Source: Shewanella sp. MBTL60-112-B2
GTDB taxonomy: Bacteria; Pseudomonadota; Gammaproteobacteria; Enterobacterales; Shewanellaceae
Length of the DNA: 36,270 nucleotides
Assembly (NCBI RefSeq): GCF_019655055.1
Contig: NZ_BPFA01000046.1
Location: forward strand, 1 to 36,270
Direction: 5' to 3'
Shown here in pieces: positions 1-8,882 of this stretch. Below the pieces are notes generated by a model. The model was not told where the DNA came from, did not search any database, and worked only from the letters and a program-made list of their open reading frames with translations. A program made the position numbers and the translations under genes. Each line of letters starts with the position of its first letter. The first letter of the stretch is position 1.

Positions 1-169
1 TTAGTCCACTAGAATTATCTATCGCACCTAGGTCAAAAGCTATTTTTCTCAACTGTAGATTAAGATTACCAGCAGGCAGGTTCGGTTCATTATCACCGTG
101 TGCGACAGCAGAGATACTTATTAGTAGAATACCAATAAAAAGGCGGTACAAAAAACTTTCTCTTTTCAC
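1..169 (-). CDS. Partial secreted/outer-membrane protein, N-terminal end only (possible STN domain)
   Basis: An open frame runs from a GTG at 169 off the left edge, giving about 56 residues. The start is supported by AGGAA about 8 nt upstream on the minus strand. Residues 1-25 form a typical Sec signal peptide: KRE, then a hydrophobic stretch, then a cleavage-like SAVAHG. The mature part begins with a segment of the form LPAGNLNLQLRKIAFDLGA. This resembles the start of STN domains found at the N-termini of TonB-dependent transducers and secretins, which typically read 'ipagpLdqaLrrla.qsG'. The STN reading is inference from about 20 residues. The gene diverges from the glycan island. The rest lies outside the window, so function cannot be settled here. 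Confidence 0.55.
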   Translation of the reverse strand, partial: MKRESFLYRLFIGILLISISAVAHGDNEPNLPAGNLNLQLRKIAFDLGAIDNSSGL

Positions 170-386
170 CAATTAAGTTCCTATCTAACACCAATTAATG
201 AGTCAACAGTGAAACAAAAATAGAATAAAGATTAAGACTAATCAAAACTCACTAATAGGGTTGAAAAATTCAACACTTCATAGGTTTAGTACAAAAAACC
301 TCTATTTGGCAAGGTCTTAAACTAATTTTCTTTACGAAAACTAGTGAATACTTTATACATTTTTTAGAGGGATGATTTGTTTTATA

Positions 387-416
387 TTCAGCTTTTCCCT
401 AAAGCTCTTCTATAAT
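387..416 (+). promoter_or_regulatory. Candidate promoter of the glycan island
   Basis: A perfect -10 hexamer TATAAT lies at 411-416, about 58 nt before the ATG at 475, in an AT-rich leader. The -35 is weak: TTCAGC at 387-392, with an 18-nt spacer. No operator was seen. The assignment rests mainly on the -10 and its position. Confidence 0.35.
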
Positions 417-474
417 CAATAAGAACTTATCTTAATTATTCCTTTTAAATACTTTAAATCATTAGGAAACACCC

Positions 475-747
475 ATGAAAAGAACTTGGCTAGGGCTGAA
501 TACAACAACTGCACTATTAATGACTGGTGTGACACTTTTACTGTTGCTTAACGCTAATGCCATGCATACCGATTACCTAATGACGAAAGAGTTACGAACG
601 ACTAATTCATCTGGTTCGAGCTTAGCTGAGCGCTACTTGATTCTTGGGAGTTGGCCAGCATCAAAAGACTATGATCTTGTATCTTCAGGTTTTGATTACC
701 CAATCAATACCAGTAATAAACCTGCGTCACAACAGGGGCAAAGATGA
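475..747 (+). CDS. Small membrane-anchored protein coupled to the downstream phosphotransferase-like gene
   Basis: This is a 90-residue protein of no family I recognise. Residues 9-29 are one hydrophobic helix after a short basic N-terminus (MKRTWLG), so it is either an uncleaved anchor or a signal peptide (ANA-M boundary near residue 29). The remaining 60 residues are polar and rich in Ser and Asn, and are probably periplasmic. AGGAA sits about 7 nt before the ATG. Its stop codon overlaps the next gene's start (ATGA at 744-747). This implies translational coupling and suggests it works with, or helps fold, the sulfatase-fold enzyme that follows. It is probably the first gene of the island's operon. 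Function is unknown. Confidence 0.7.
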   Translation: MKRTWLGLNTTTALLMTGVTLLLLLNANAMHTDYLMTKELRTTNSSGSSLAERYLILGSWPASKDYDLVSSGFDYPINTSNKPASQQGQR

Positions 748-2819
748 TTCAAAGTGCAGAACCACATACACCTAGAACAAGTTTACTCAGAGTGTATTTC
801 AGAAGCCTTGGGATTTTATTTTTATTTACTATCTTTTTAGTTAACTTTAAATCCTCACTTCAAACTTATTCAGTAATGTCATTAGCCACAACAATGAATA
901 GCTTAGACAGTAACTTCTTATCTGCACATGGCCTAATTTACGACGTTTTATTTTTTTTCGGTTTCTTGTTGCTGATACATATCATTTGGGCAGCGATTAT
1001 AACTATCTCAATTGCAGAGCCTTGGTTAAAGCTTACTGATAAAGTTCAGGAAGATCTTTATTGGCTCATGATTATCGCTCTCAATATTACTTGTTTAATT
1101 GCAATAAACTCATATTTGTACCCAACCTCTTTAGTTTCATACTTCAGACACACACATCTTACTGAACCATTAATTTGGGGAGGCTTGTCACTGTTTTTGG
1201 TCTTAACCTTTTATCGAGGCTTATTTACTTTAGGATCTAAGACTGTTGTTACTGCTGTCTCACTATTGGCAATTTTTTCACTCCTCAACCCTTTCATCTT
1301 AACCAATCAGACAGATAATCAAACTTCTAAAATACCAAATATCATTATTTTAGGAGTAGACGGTCTTAGACCAGATCATTTGGAGTACTTAGGAGCTGAC
1401 CCGCTAATAGCCCCAAACCTGAACCGCTTGCTCAATAAGATGACAATATACAAAAATGCTTATACTCCTCAGGGGAGAACTTACGTTGCGTGGATGAGCC
1501 TTCTCACTGGTCAATACCCTGTTAATAATGGAGTTAGGTTTAATTTAGCCCCACCAGAAATGATTGATAAAAGGTTACCAGCAATTGAATTATTGAAAGA
1601 ACAAGGTTATCACACTACTTATGCTATAGATGAGCGTCGTTTTAACCAAATAGACTCGAGTTATGGTTTCAATAACACCGTAGGGCCCAAGGCCGGTGCA
1701 GCTGATGCTTTTATTACAGGCTTAGGCGATCTACCTTACTTTAACATTATGCTTATTCACCCCTATTCAAGCAAAGTCCTCCCTTACTTATATAATAATA
1801 GAGCCTATGGAAAAGCATATTCACCAAAAACATTCAACAAATCAGTCATTAATAGTTTACCGTCTAACACACCTCAATTTCTTGCAATGCACTATTGTCA
1901 GTTACATTGGCCTTATACATCTAAGAACTTCATACCACAGCCATTAGACAACTGGGACGGGAATTATAATCATTATATGTATAAACAAATGCTTCTCAAT
2001 GTAGATAAGCAAGTTGAAGATCTATTTATTCGCTTAAAACTAAAAGGCATGCTCAACAATGCAATTGTGTATATCATTTCCGATCACGGAGAAAGCTTTA
2101 AGCTAAGTAATCACAAAGCCATTAGCACTGACAGCTCAAACCCTATACCCCAAACTAAATCTTGGGGGCACGGCACTAATATTTTAGATCAACAACAAAC
2201 TCAAATCGTGTTGGCTCGAGCAGAATTCAAAAATGGTGAAATCATTACTCCAGCAAAAGTCATGCCAGGACTTTATTCCCTTGTCGATATAGTTCCTACA
2301 ATATTAACCTCGTTAAACATCTCAAGCGAATCCGCTTTTGGTCTTAAAGACACTAAATTTGATGGTGAGACTCTTCCCATCTCTTCTGATGACGTTTTTC
2401 TCAAAAGGTATGTTTTTGTTGAGTCTTCCGTCCCTGTAAAATCCATAAATAAAAGCTTTATCGACAAAAAAGATGTTATGTCAGAGACGGCTTCAAACTA
2501 CGAAGTAAGAGAGGATGGAAAGGCCTACATGCGGGTGCAAAATTACATTGATCTCATTAGTAAGAAACAGCGTGCAATCTATTTTCAACAGTGGCAATTA
2601 AGCTTACTACCAGATTACGACTCTCCTGTTCTTTTGAATACTGAAACAAAGAAAGTTTATGCAGTAGATGACTATGATGGTGATTTTGATTGGCGGGCTA
2701 TGCTTAATGAGTTATGTATTCAATACAAGGGAGATCCTGGGTTTGATCCACACACTGTCTGTACAGAAGTAAATATTAGTCGAAACTCTTTAAATTATTT
2801 TTTATCAGTTAAGTATTAA
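744..2819 (+). CDS. Membrane alkaline-phosphatase-superfamily enzyme with Thr nucleophile (LtaS/EptA/OpgB-like phosphotransferase or phosphatase)
   Basis: The protein has 691 residues. Five hydrophobic helices (about 20-36, 65-90, 106-125, 141-160, 168-187) precede a large domain, probably periplasmic, from about 198. Metal-site motifs of the sulfatase/alkaline phosphatase superfamily are visible: GVDGLRPD (D206), SDHGE (D447, H448) and WGHGT (H476). In the canonical sulfatase loop C/S-x-P-S-R-x-x-L-L-T-G, the first residue here is Thr246 (TYVAWMSLLTG). Sulfatases need Cys or Ser to make formylglycine, whereas lipoteichoic acid synthases and phosphoethanolamine transferases use Thr. The enzyme is therefore more likely to move or remove a phospho-group on an envelope glycan or lipid than to cleave sulfate. 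It overlaps the small upstream gene by 4 nt. The substrate is unknown. An annotation as 'sulfatase' would be misleading. Confidence 0.8.
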   Translation: MIQSAEPHTPRTSLLRVYFRSLGILFLFTIFLVNFKSSLQTYSVMSLATTMNSLDSNFLSAHGLIYDVLFFFGFLLLIHIIWAAIITISIAEPWLKLTDKVQEDLYWLMIIALNITCLIAINSYLYPTSLVSYFRHTHLTEPLIWGGLSLFLVLTFYRGLFTLGSKTVVTAVSLLAIFSLLNPFILTNQTDNQTSKIPNIIILGVDGLRPDHLEYLGADPLIAPNLNRLLNKMTIYKNAYTPQGRTYVAWMSLLTGQYPVNNGVRFNLAPPEMIDKRLPAIELLKEQGYHTTYAIDERRFNQIDSSYGFNNTVGPKAGAADAFITGLGDLPYFNIMLIHPYSSKVLPYLYNNRAYGKAYSPKTFNKSVINSLPSNTPQFLAMHYCQLHWPYTSKNFIPQPLDNWDGNYNHYMYKQMLLNVDKQVEDLFIRLKLKGMLNNAIVYIISDHGESFKLSNHKAISTDSSNPIPQTKSWGHGTNILDQQQTQIVLARAEFKNGEIITPAKVMPGLYSLVDIVPTILTSLNISSESAFGLKDTKFDGETLPISSDDVFLKRYVFVESSVPVKSINKSFIDKKDVMSETASNYEVREDGKAYMRVQNYIDLISKKQRAIYFQQWQLSLLPDYDSPVLLNTETKKVYAVDDYDGDFDWRAMLNELCIQYKGDPGFDPHTVCTEVNISRNSLNYFLSVKY

Positions 2820-3007
2820 CTTCATAATTCAAGATATAGGATCAGTATGCAAGCTTCATTCAGTTACAAGTTTACAACATAAATTATATAAGAAGTCATA
2901 TTACGATTATTGCAAGAGAATGTTAAAACAAATAAGTAAGAAGGCCTACAAGGACAAGATTATGTACTACAGTTATTTCAGGATTATTTTTTTATTCAGG
3001 TAACCTT

Positions 3008-4762
3008 TTGACAAGCAAGGATATTGATGTCTCTTATGCTAAGGATATTCACCCCACTGACGTAGGGAGTGAGCGCTGCAAGCTCAGTCAAATACGAGTA
3101 CTATCGCTGCTACTTATGTTTGCTGTTGCCGCTCGAATTCATGTAGCCCTATTTTATGAGGTTAATTGGGATGAGTTTTATTTCTTATCCTTTGTGTATC
3201 AATATGAAGATGGAAGGCTTTCCGCTCAATTACAAACATTTCACGTACATTTTTTTAGGTGGCTTAAGTGGATCTCGTCCAATGAAGTCACACAAATTAA
3301 AGCTGCGCGGTTAGTTTTAGTCTTACTTCAGTTGTTAACTGGATATTTCATTTATATTATTTCACGTCGTATCGTCAGCCCCGCAGCAGCTTTATTTGCA
3401 GTACTTTGTTATTTTGCATTTTCTTTTAACCTACGAATGGGAGCAAGTTTCAGATCAGACCCGATTACAACCTTTTTCCTATTGGCCAGCCTCACGCTCA
3501 TATTATCCGAAAAACTTGAATTTAAACGTTTAGTCTTAGCAGGGTCATGTATTGCAGTTGCGATACTCATCACTATCAAGTCATTACTATATTTCCCGTC
3601 TTTTGGATTAATTGCAATAGCCCTTTATCGCGATGCTCCAGTTAAAAGAAATGTCGTCTATCAAGTCATTACGGTCTTAGTGTCCGCTCTGGCAGCTTTG
3701 TGTGCGTTATACTTTTATCATGGAATCCTTCTCAATTTATCTGACTCTACAGCTGCCTCTAGAACCATTAGCCACAGTTTTGATAAAACAATAAAAAACA
3801 GTAACTTCTTACATAGCTTTGTCTATCTAAAGTACACACTAATTTATGATCTTTTCTTCTGGATAACATTATTTTATGGGGCAAAGATTGCGTGTACAGC
3901 TCTACTGCCCAAAAAGCGACTAAGCCGAAAAGAGATACTCATTCTGCTAAGCTTTACATTTCCCCTTTGTTCAGTTTTTTTCTACCGTAATGCCTTTCCC
4001 TACTTCTATTCATTTATGTTGGCGCCAGTTGTCGTATTATGTGGCTTGGCTTGGGATGGCTTAAAGCTCAACCAAAATAGCAACAAAGAAACCAAAGTGA
4101 TTAAAATCATTCTGTTGCTCTATTTAGGATTAAGTATTTGTTACCACGGCTTTATTATTCCAAGGAAAAGAACGTTACAAACACAACTAGAATTTGTTGA
4201 ACTAGTACACAGACTCTTTCCGTCTCCCACTGCATACATTGATTGCTGCTCAATGATTGCTTCATACCCGAAAGCTGGTTTCTTTATGAGTAGTTGGGGG
4301 ATGGAGTCTTATATGCAGGCTCAGCAATCAATATTGCAAAATGCCATAGAAGTTCAACAACCAACATTTTTAATCGCCAATAACCGTTTTCTAGCCCACG
4401 ATCGCCTAGCTTCAATCACCGGCTCGATACCGAGGAAGCTACTTAATGAAGACCGCATCGCACTTGAGCAAAACTATATCCCCCATTGGGGGGCACTTTA
4501 TGTTGCGGGTAAGCGTCTATTCTTACAAACTGGTAGCGTTGAGTTTTCAATTAATATTCCCGGCGAATATACGCTAGAAGCGACTCAACTCACCATAATA
4601 GATCAACGTCTACGGTCTCCGGGAGAAACCCTGTACTTAGCCAAAGGTAAGCATATAGCAGAGCCCACACTATTAGGCCAAGAGATAACTCTACGTTGGG
4701 GAAACCATTTATATCGCCCGCCTGTACAACCTGATTACCGACCGATTTTTACTGGGTTTTAG
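3008..4762 (+). CDS. GT-C-fold integral membrane glycosyltransferase (ArnT/PMT-like)
   Basis: The protein has 584 residues, with roughly ten hydrophobic helices between about 30 and 385 and a soluble C-terminal part of about 200 residues. After the first helix, the first loop carries Trp54-Asp55-Glu56 (EVNWDEF). This is the acidic pair expected in PMT/ArnT-type GT-C enzymes, which take sugar from a polyprenyl-phosphate donor on the periplasmic side. The start is probably TTG 3008. The next in-frame Met (37) lies inside the first helix, and no ATG occurs upstream before a stop. The ribosome binding site is weak. The gene follows the phosphotransferase gene after a 188-nt gap with no recognised feature and precedes the GT2 gene, which could supply its donor. 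The acceptor and sugar are not predictable. Confidence 0.72.
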   Translation: MTSKDIDVSYAKDIHPTDVGSERCKLSQIRVLSLLLMFAVAARIHVALFYEVNWDEFYFLSFVYQYEDGRLSAQLQTFHVHFFRWLKWISSNEVTQIKAARLVLVLLQLLTGYFIYIISRRIVSPAAALFAVLCYFAFSFNLRMGASFRSDPITTFFLLASLTLILSEKLEFKRLVLAGSCIAVAILITIKSLLYFPSFGLIAIALYRDAPVKRNVVYQVITVLVSALAALCALYFYHGILLNLSDSTAASRTISHSFDKTIKNSNFLHSFVYLKYTLIYDLFFWITLFYGAKIACTALLPKKRLSRKEILILLSFTFPLCSVFFYRNAFPYFYSFMLAPVVVLCGLAWDGLKLNQNSNKETKVIKIILLLYLGLSICYHGFIIPRKRTLQTQLEFVELVHRLFPSPTAYIDCCSMIASYPKAGFFMSSWGMESYMQAQQSILQNAIEVQQPTFLIANNRFLAHDRLASITGSIPRKLLNEDRIALEQNYIPHWGALYVAGKRLFLQTGSVEFSINIPGEYTLEATQLTIIDQRLRSPGETLYLAKGKHIAEPTLLGQEITLRWGNHLYRPPVQPDYRPIFTGF

Positions 4763-4796
4763 CGGCAAATTCCAAACAACTTTTAGGGATCAGAAA

Positions 4797-5813
4797 ATGA
4801 AATTAATTGTACAAATTCCTTGTTTTAATGAAGCTGATAACCTACGTGATGTTCTCGATAGTATTCCGATGCAAATATCCGGGATTAATTGTATAGAAAC
4901 ACTTGTGATTGACGATGGTTCAACTGATAACACCTCTGCAATAGCCGCACAAGCTGGCGTCAATCACATAATCACCAACACCACGAACAAAGGCTTGGCA
5001 CGGTCATTTCATATTGGGATAGAAGAGTGCCTAAGGCAAGGTGCCGATATTATCGTCAACATTGATGGTGATAATCAATACCGTGCGGCTGAGATCCCGT
5101 TATTGGTAACCCCTATCATCGATAAAGAAGCTGACATAACAGTTGGGGACCGAGGAGGCTTCAAAAACCCCCATTTTTCGCTTTTTAAAAGATGCTTACA
5201 AGTATTAGGAAGCTTTATAGTAAGATCTATTCTCAATCTCGATATTGCCGATGCAGTGAGTGGTTTCCGCGCTATTTCTCGCGGTGCTGCAAGACAAATC
5301 AATATCGTTTCGGAATTTAGCTATACCTTAGAGATGCTGGTTCAAGCGAGTGCAAAACGAATAAGTATAAAATCCATACCCATCCAAACAAACTGCAAGA
5401 TGCGAGAGTCTCGACTGTTTAAATCCATTTCACATTTTCTTTATTTGTCTGTATCAACGCTTATGCGCATGTACACCATGTATCGCCCATTGCGGGTATT
5501 TTTTACTTTAGGCCTAATTTCTATTTTTATCGGATTATTACCAATTGTTCGATTCATCTACTTTTATAGCCAGGGCAGCGGAGACGGCCATATGCAATCA
5601 CTGATATTAGGGAGTACTTTAATGACTTTAGGTTTAATAACTCTTTTGATTGGATTGATAGCTGACCTAATCAATTTTAATCGAAAATTGACAGAGAAAG
5701 TGCTTCATAAAATGGAAGTTCTTGATGAAAGCGTCAGTAAAATAGAGCAAGAAGTATCGGCCAATTCTGATGTATCTTCAATTTTCAAGAAAACAAGCAG
5801 TCAAGAAAGATAG
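4797..5813 (+). CDS. GT2 polyprenyl-phosphate glycosyltransferase (DPM1/GtrB-like) with C-terminal membrane helices
   Basis: The protein has 338 residues. The GT-A domain begins at once with IPCFNEADNL, followed by the nucleotide-sugar motif IDDGSTDNT (D39, D40), the conserved NKGLARS segment and the metal-binding DGD at 90-92 (NIDGDNQY). Two hydrophobic helices follow at about 233-255 and 267-292, then a short charged tail that may be coiled coil. This layout fits enzymes that load a sugar onto undecaprenyl or dolichyl phosphate at the membrane for use by GT-C transferases. A clear AGGGA lies 8 nt before the ATG. The gene sits 34 nt after the GT-C gene, so a donor-transferase pair is the natural reading. 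The sugar is unknown. Confidence 0.82.
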   Translation: MKLIVQIPCFNEADNLRDVLDSIPMQISGINCIETLVIDDGSTDNTSAIAAQAGVNHIITNTTNKGLARSFHIGIEECLRQGADIIVNIDGDNQYRAAEIPLLVTPIIDKEADITVGDRGGFKNPHFSLFKRCLQVLGSFIVRSILNLDIADAVSGFRAISRGAARQINIVSEFSYTLEMLVQASAKRISIKSIPIQTNCKMRESRLFKSISHFLYLSVSTLMRMYTMYRPLRVFFTLGLISIFIGLLPIVRFIYFYSQGSGDGHMQSLILGSTLMTLGLITLLIGLIADLINFNRKLTEKVLHKMEVLDESVSKIEQEVSANSDVSSIFKKTSSQER

Positions 5814-5871
5814 TTAATCAACGATAGTCTGTGTTTTGGCCTTGTGGACAGCTATTATAGGAGAAGAAACA

Positions 5872-7149
5872 TTGGATAATATAAAAGCAAAAATCCTCGA
5901 CCATAATTCCACTAAAAAAAGGTTATTATGTGTGACTTCAAACTATCCAAGATGGCAAGGCGACAGCACTCCCCCCTTTATTCATCATTTAGCCGTCGAT
6001 CTGAAGGAGTTCGACTGGGAAGTTGACGTACTCGCGCCGCACTTTATTGGCGCCGCCCGAGAAGAAGTTTTCGAAGGAGTTTCAGTGAAACGTTTCCGAT
6101 ACTTAGTACCAGAGAAAGCACAAACCATCTGTTATCAAGGCGGGGCATTAATGAATCTGCAAAATAATCGCTTAAATTATTTAAAATTACCATCATTAGT
6201 TGTGTTTGAGTGGCTAGCGATAGTGAAGTTATTGATGAGTGGCAAGTACGACCTTTTGCACTCCCATTGGATACTTCCTCAAGGATTTAACGGTGTGATA
6301 GCCTCTATCCCCTTGAAAGTTCCGCATGTCATTACTGTCCATGGTAGCGATGCATTTGCACTAAAAGGAAAGGTTTTATCACAATTTAAGAAATTCTCTT
6401 TAACTCATGCTGATGCCGTTACCGTAAACAGTTCAGCAACTCAAAAACAAGTCCTTAGCATTGCTCCTAACATAAAAAGTTTGAACTTAATTCCTATGGG
6501 AGTAACCAATGTACAACCTAACTCCATTCGATGTGAGAATTTACGCAAAAAATATAAGATTGGGAACGGCCCTTTGCTTATCTTTGTTGGACGTTTAGTG
6601 GACGTCAAAGGGGTAGAAGATCTGCTTTATGCCTTATCAATCTTAAAAGCAAAACTTGCCAACATTCGTTTACTCATCTTGGGTGAAGGACCATTACGAA
6701 GCCCCCTTGAATCCTTAGCCAAGGAGTTAAACATCAGCAACAATGTCGTATTTACAGGTTGGGTCGAATCAAAAGATATTATAAATTACCTAACTGCATC
6801 CGACATATTTATTGGCCCTTCCAAACGCTCGGCGGATGGTAGTGTAGAGGCTCAGGGGATTAGCTTTATCGAAGCGATGCAAGCGGGAACACCTGTTATT
6901 GCAAGCAATGTTGGTGGAATTGTTGATGTTATTCAACATGAAAAAACAGGACTGCTCGTCGCTCAGGAAAATCCTGAACAAGTAGCCAGTAGTGTATTAC
7001 GTATACTTGATGATAAAGAGCTAGAGAGTAAAATTATTAAAGGTGCAAAAATCAAAGTAAAAAGCTTAACTAGTCTATCAACAGCAGAAAAAATTGCTAA
7101 CGTCTTCAACGACTGTATAAAAGAAGAGCAAGTAACTAATAAAAACTAA
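5872..7149 (+). CDS. GT4-family glycosyltransferase
   Basis: This is a GT-B-fold retaining glycosyltransferase of 425 residues from the chosen start. The N-terminal Rossmann half opens with LLCVTSNYPRWQGDSTPPF. The C-terminal half shows the donor-site signatures VGRLVDVKGVEDLL and the E-x7-E motif in VEAQGISFIEAMQAG, followed by TPVIASNVGG. It should use a nucleotide sugar in the cytoplasm. Start choice: the frame opens at TTG 5836, but a strong AGGAG at 5859-5863 lies 8 nt before a second in-frame TTG at 5872. I take 5872; the longer form adds 12 residues. It follows the GT2 gene in the same direction, so it probably extends the same lipid-linked glycan. Confidence 0.82.
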   Translation: MDNIKAKILDHNSTKKRLLCVTSNYPRWQGDSTPPFIHHLAVDLKEFDWEVDVLAPHFIGAAREEVFEGVSVKRFRYLVPEKAQTICYQGGALMNLQNNRLNYLKLPSLVVFEWLAIVKLLMSGKYDLLHSHWILPQGFNGVIASIPLKVPHVITVHGSDAFALKGKVLSQFKKFSLTHADAVTVNSSATQKQVLSIAPNIKSLNLIPMGVTNVQPNSIRCENLRKKYKIGNGPLLIFVGRLVDVKGVEDLLYALSILKAKLANIRLLILGEGPLRSPLESLAKELNISNNVVFTGWVESKDIINYLTASDIFIGPSKRSADGSVEAQGISFIEAMQAGTPVIASNVGGIVDVIQHEKTGLLVAQENPEQVASSVLRILDDKELESKIIKGAKIKVKSLTSLSTAEKIANVFNDCIKEEQVTNKN

Positions 7150-7189
7150 CAGGTCACTTCAAGTGATTAAACAACAACAAAGGAGTTTG

Positions 7190-8104
7190 ATGTTGAATAA
7201 AGGATATCGATGGATAGGGGTAATATTAGTTACACTTTGTAGTGTTTTTTTTGCTGCGTATCTACTAGATAACTGGTCACTACTTTCAATGTCATTCTTT
7301 AGCACAAACAATATCACTACGTTATCAATAGCATTGATTTTATATCTTGTATGCTTCTCAATTACATCATTAGCTTGGTATCGTTTACTACTTTCAACTG
7401 GACAAACACCTCAGATTGCTCAAATAACGGCCATCATTTTGATCTCTCAATTTGCTAAGTATATACCCGGTAATTTTTCACACCATGTAGGTCGTGCAGT
7501 CTTAGCTCGTAGAAATGGATTATCAAATCAGTCTATTATCATCACAATGGCGTATGAGATAGTTATTGTCATTGTAGCCGCTGCTGTTATTGGCATAGCC
7601 GCATTAATACTAAATAGTACCTTACCAACCCATTCAATAAACAATATATCAAAATTCGCGCTGCCGCTCTTTATGATAACCATGCTATTAATTTTAGTGT
7701 TAGTAAATCGCAAAATTTATAATTATATTAAGGCTTTTTTTTCACAATTACTTATTCCCTCAAGACAGACTCTATTTGAATGTTATTTGTTATATACGTT
7801 AAGTTTTTTGCTTTTTGGCGTCATCTTAAGTTTGATAGCCTGGACTTATTCTGGTACCGAAAAAACCAACTTTTGGTTTTTAACTTCTTCATTTTCAATT
7901 GCTTGGATTCTTGGATTTATCACTCCTGGTGCTCCTGCAGGATTGGGTATACGAGAAACTGTACTTATCGCTTTAATCGCGCCAATCTATGGGGGGGGAT
8001 TGGCTTTATCACTGGCCGTGACACTGCGTATGGTAACAAGCTTAGGAGATGGTTTAGGTTTTTTACTGGGCTTAATAATTCGAACCATAAAATCTAATAG
8101 TTAA
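7190..8104 (+). CDS. Flippase-like integral membrane protein, UPF0104/LPG-synthase TM family
   Basis: From the chosen start this is a 304-residue, very hydrophobic protein with about seven or eight helices. The C-terminal signature TPGAPAGLGIRETVLI matches the PGGxGxRE segment of the UPF0104 / lysylphosphatidylglycerol-synthase membrane domain family. Members often lie beside GT2 and GT-C genes and are suspected of moving lipids or lipid-linked sugars. That role is family-level inference. Start choice: GTG 7163 opens the frame, but AAAGGAG ending at 7185 lies just before ATG 7190 and TTG 7193, so translation probably begins there. The preceding stop is at 7149. The gene is the last plus-strand member of the island and converges with the methyltransferase 34 nt away. 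Confidence 0.72.
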   Translation: MLNKGYRWIGVILVTLCSVFFAAYLLDNWSLLSMSFFSTNNITTLSIALILYLVCFSITSLAWYRLLLSTGQTPQIAQITAIILISQFAKYIPGNFSHHVGRAVLARRNGLSNQSIIITMAYEIVIVIVAAAVIGIAALILNSTLPTHSINNISKFALPLFMITMLLILVLVNRKIYNYIKAFFSQLLIPSRQTLFECYLLYTLSFLLFGVILSLIAWTYSGTEKTNFWFLTSSFSIAWILGFITPGAPAGLGIRETVLIALIAPIYGGGLALSLAVTLRMVTSLGDGLGFLLGLIIRTIKSNS

Positions 8105-8138
8105 ATTAAGCCATATAATTTAATGTAAAACTAAATAA

Positions 8139-8882
8139 CTAATTTAACGTTAATTGTAAGTTTCGGCTAGTTGATAGTGTATTTTCATAGATATAAAAAT
8201 CCGATATTGTTCCTTCCTGCTCATCTCCACTGTAGGGGTACTGATTTGGTATATACCTCTTTAATACCCATTGAGTATTTAACTCAACCCAATCCGAAAA
8301 CTGACGATGTCTAACATGTTTCGCTTGTAGCTTTAACTGAACGTCAGTATTAGAGGAGTATATGATGACGAACCTTGTCGCCGAGTTAAAAAGACGATGC
8401 ATATAATCCTCATACGTATCCTCTTCAACAAGATGATAGATTACATCTAAAGAAATGGCGAGGTCAGCCGTTTCGTTTTTATAATCATTTAAGAGCATGA
8501 ATTTTTTATAATTATCGTGATGAAACTTTTCCCAACATAATTGAATTGCATCGCGGCTAATATCAAAACCAAGATACGTTGGATATTGTGATAAAACTAA
8601 TTGGTTCCCATCACCGCACCCGAACTCAATAACAGTCTGCACCCTATTATCTTTAACGAACTCATTCAATATTCCAGCCTTAAAAATAGCGAATTGATCA
8701 TATGAACCAGGACCAGAATCTCCCCCAGTTTCATATCTATTGTTCCAATAATCTCCTGAGCTAGTGAAAGTTTTGAATGGTTCTATTAAGGTGAAATAGA
8801 CGTAACGAGCCACAGAGTTAATCAACATTGATTTTTTAAGAATCTTTTTAATTCTATTTTTAGTACTGAGTACTCTGTGCAT
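8139..8882 (-). CDS. Class I SAM-dependent methyltransferase
   Basis: The protein has 247 residues. Motif I is VIEFGCGDGNQL (residues 84-95), followed by an acidic strand end YLGFDISRDA (103-112) and the motif IV-like LAISLDVIYHL. Ahead of it lies WNNRY-x-GG-x-SGPGSY (46-61), a pattern I associate with methyltransferases in polysaccharide clusters. There is no membrane segment, so it is cytoplasmic. A GGGGA lies about 8 nt before the ATG. The gene converges on the glycan island, so it has its own promoter in the gene-free stretch at 8883-9357. A sugar or glycan-terminus methyltransferase is the likely role; the substrate is not visible from sequence. Confidence 0.72.
   Translation of the reverse strand: MHRVLSTKNRIKKILKKSMLINSVARYVYFTLIEPFKTFTSSGDYWNNRYETGGDSGPGSYDQFAIFKAGILNEFVKDNRVQTVIEFGCGDGNQLVLSQYPTYLGFDISRDAIQLCWEKFHHDNYKKFMLLNDYKNETADLAISLDVIYHLVEEDTYEDYMHRLFNSATRFVIIYSSNTDVQLKLQAKHVRHRQFSDWVELNTQWVLKRYIPNQYPYSGDEQEGTISDFYIYENTLSTSRNLQLTLN

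Noticed and set aside
744..2819. Annotation as a true sulfatase
   Set aside because: The formylglycine position is Thr rather than Cys or Ser and the C/S-x-P-x-R core is absent. The membrane topology fits phospho-transferases.
7780..8097. A 105-codon plus-strand frame within the flippase-like gene
   Set aside because: It is the same DNA in another frame, rich in Phe, Trp and Cys without motifs, while the main frame has the family signature.
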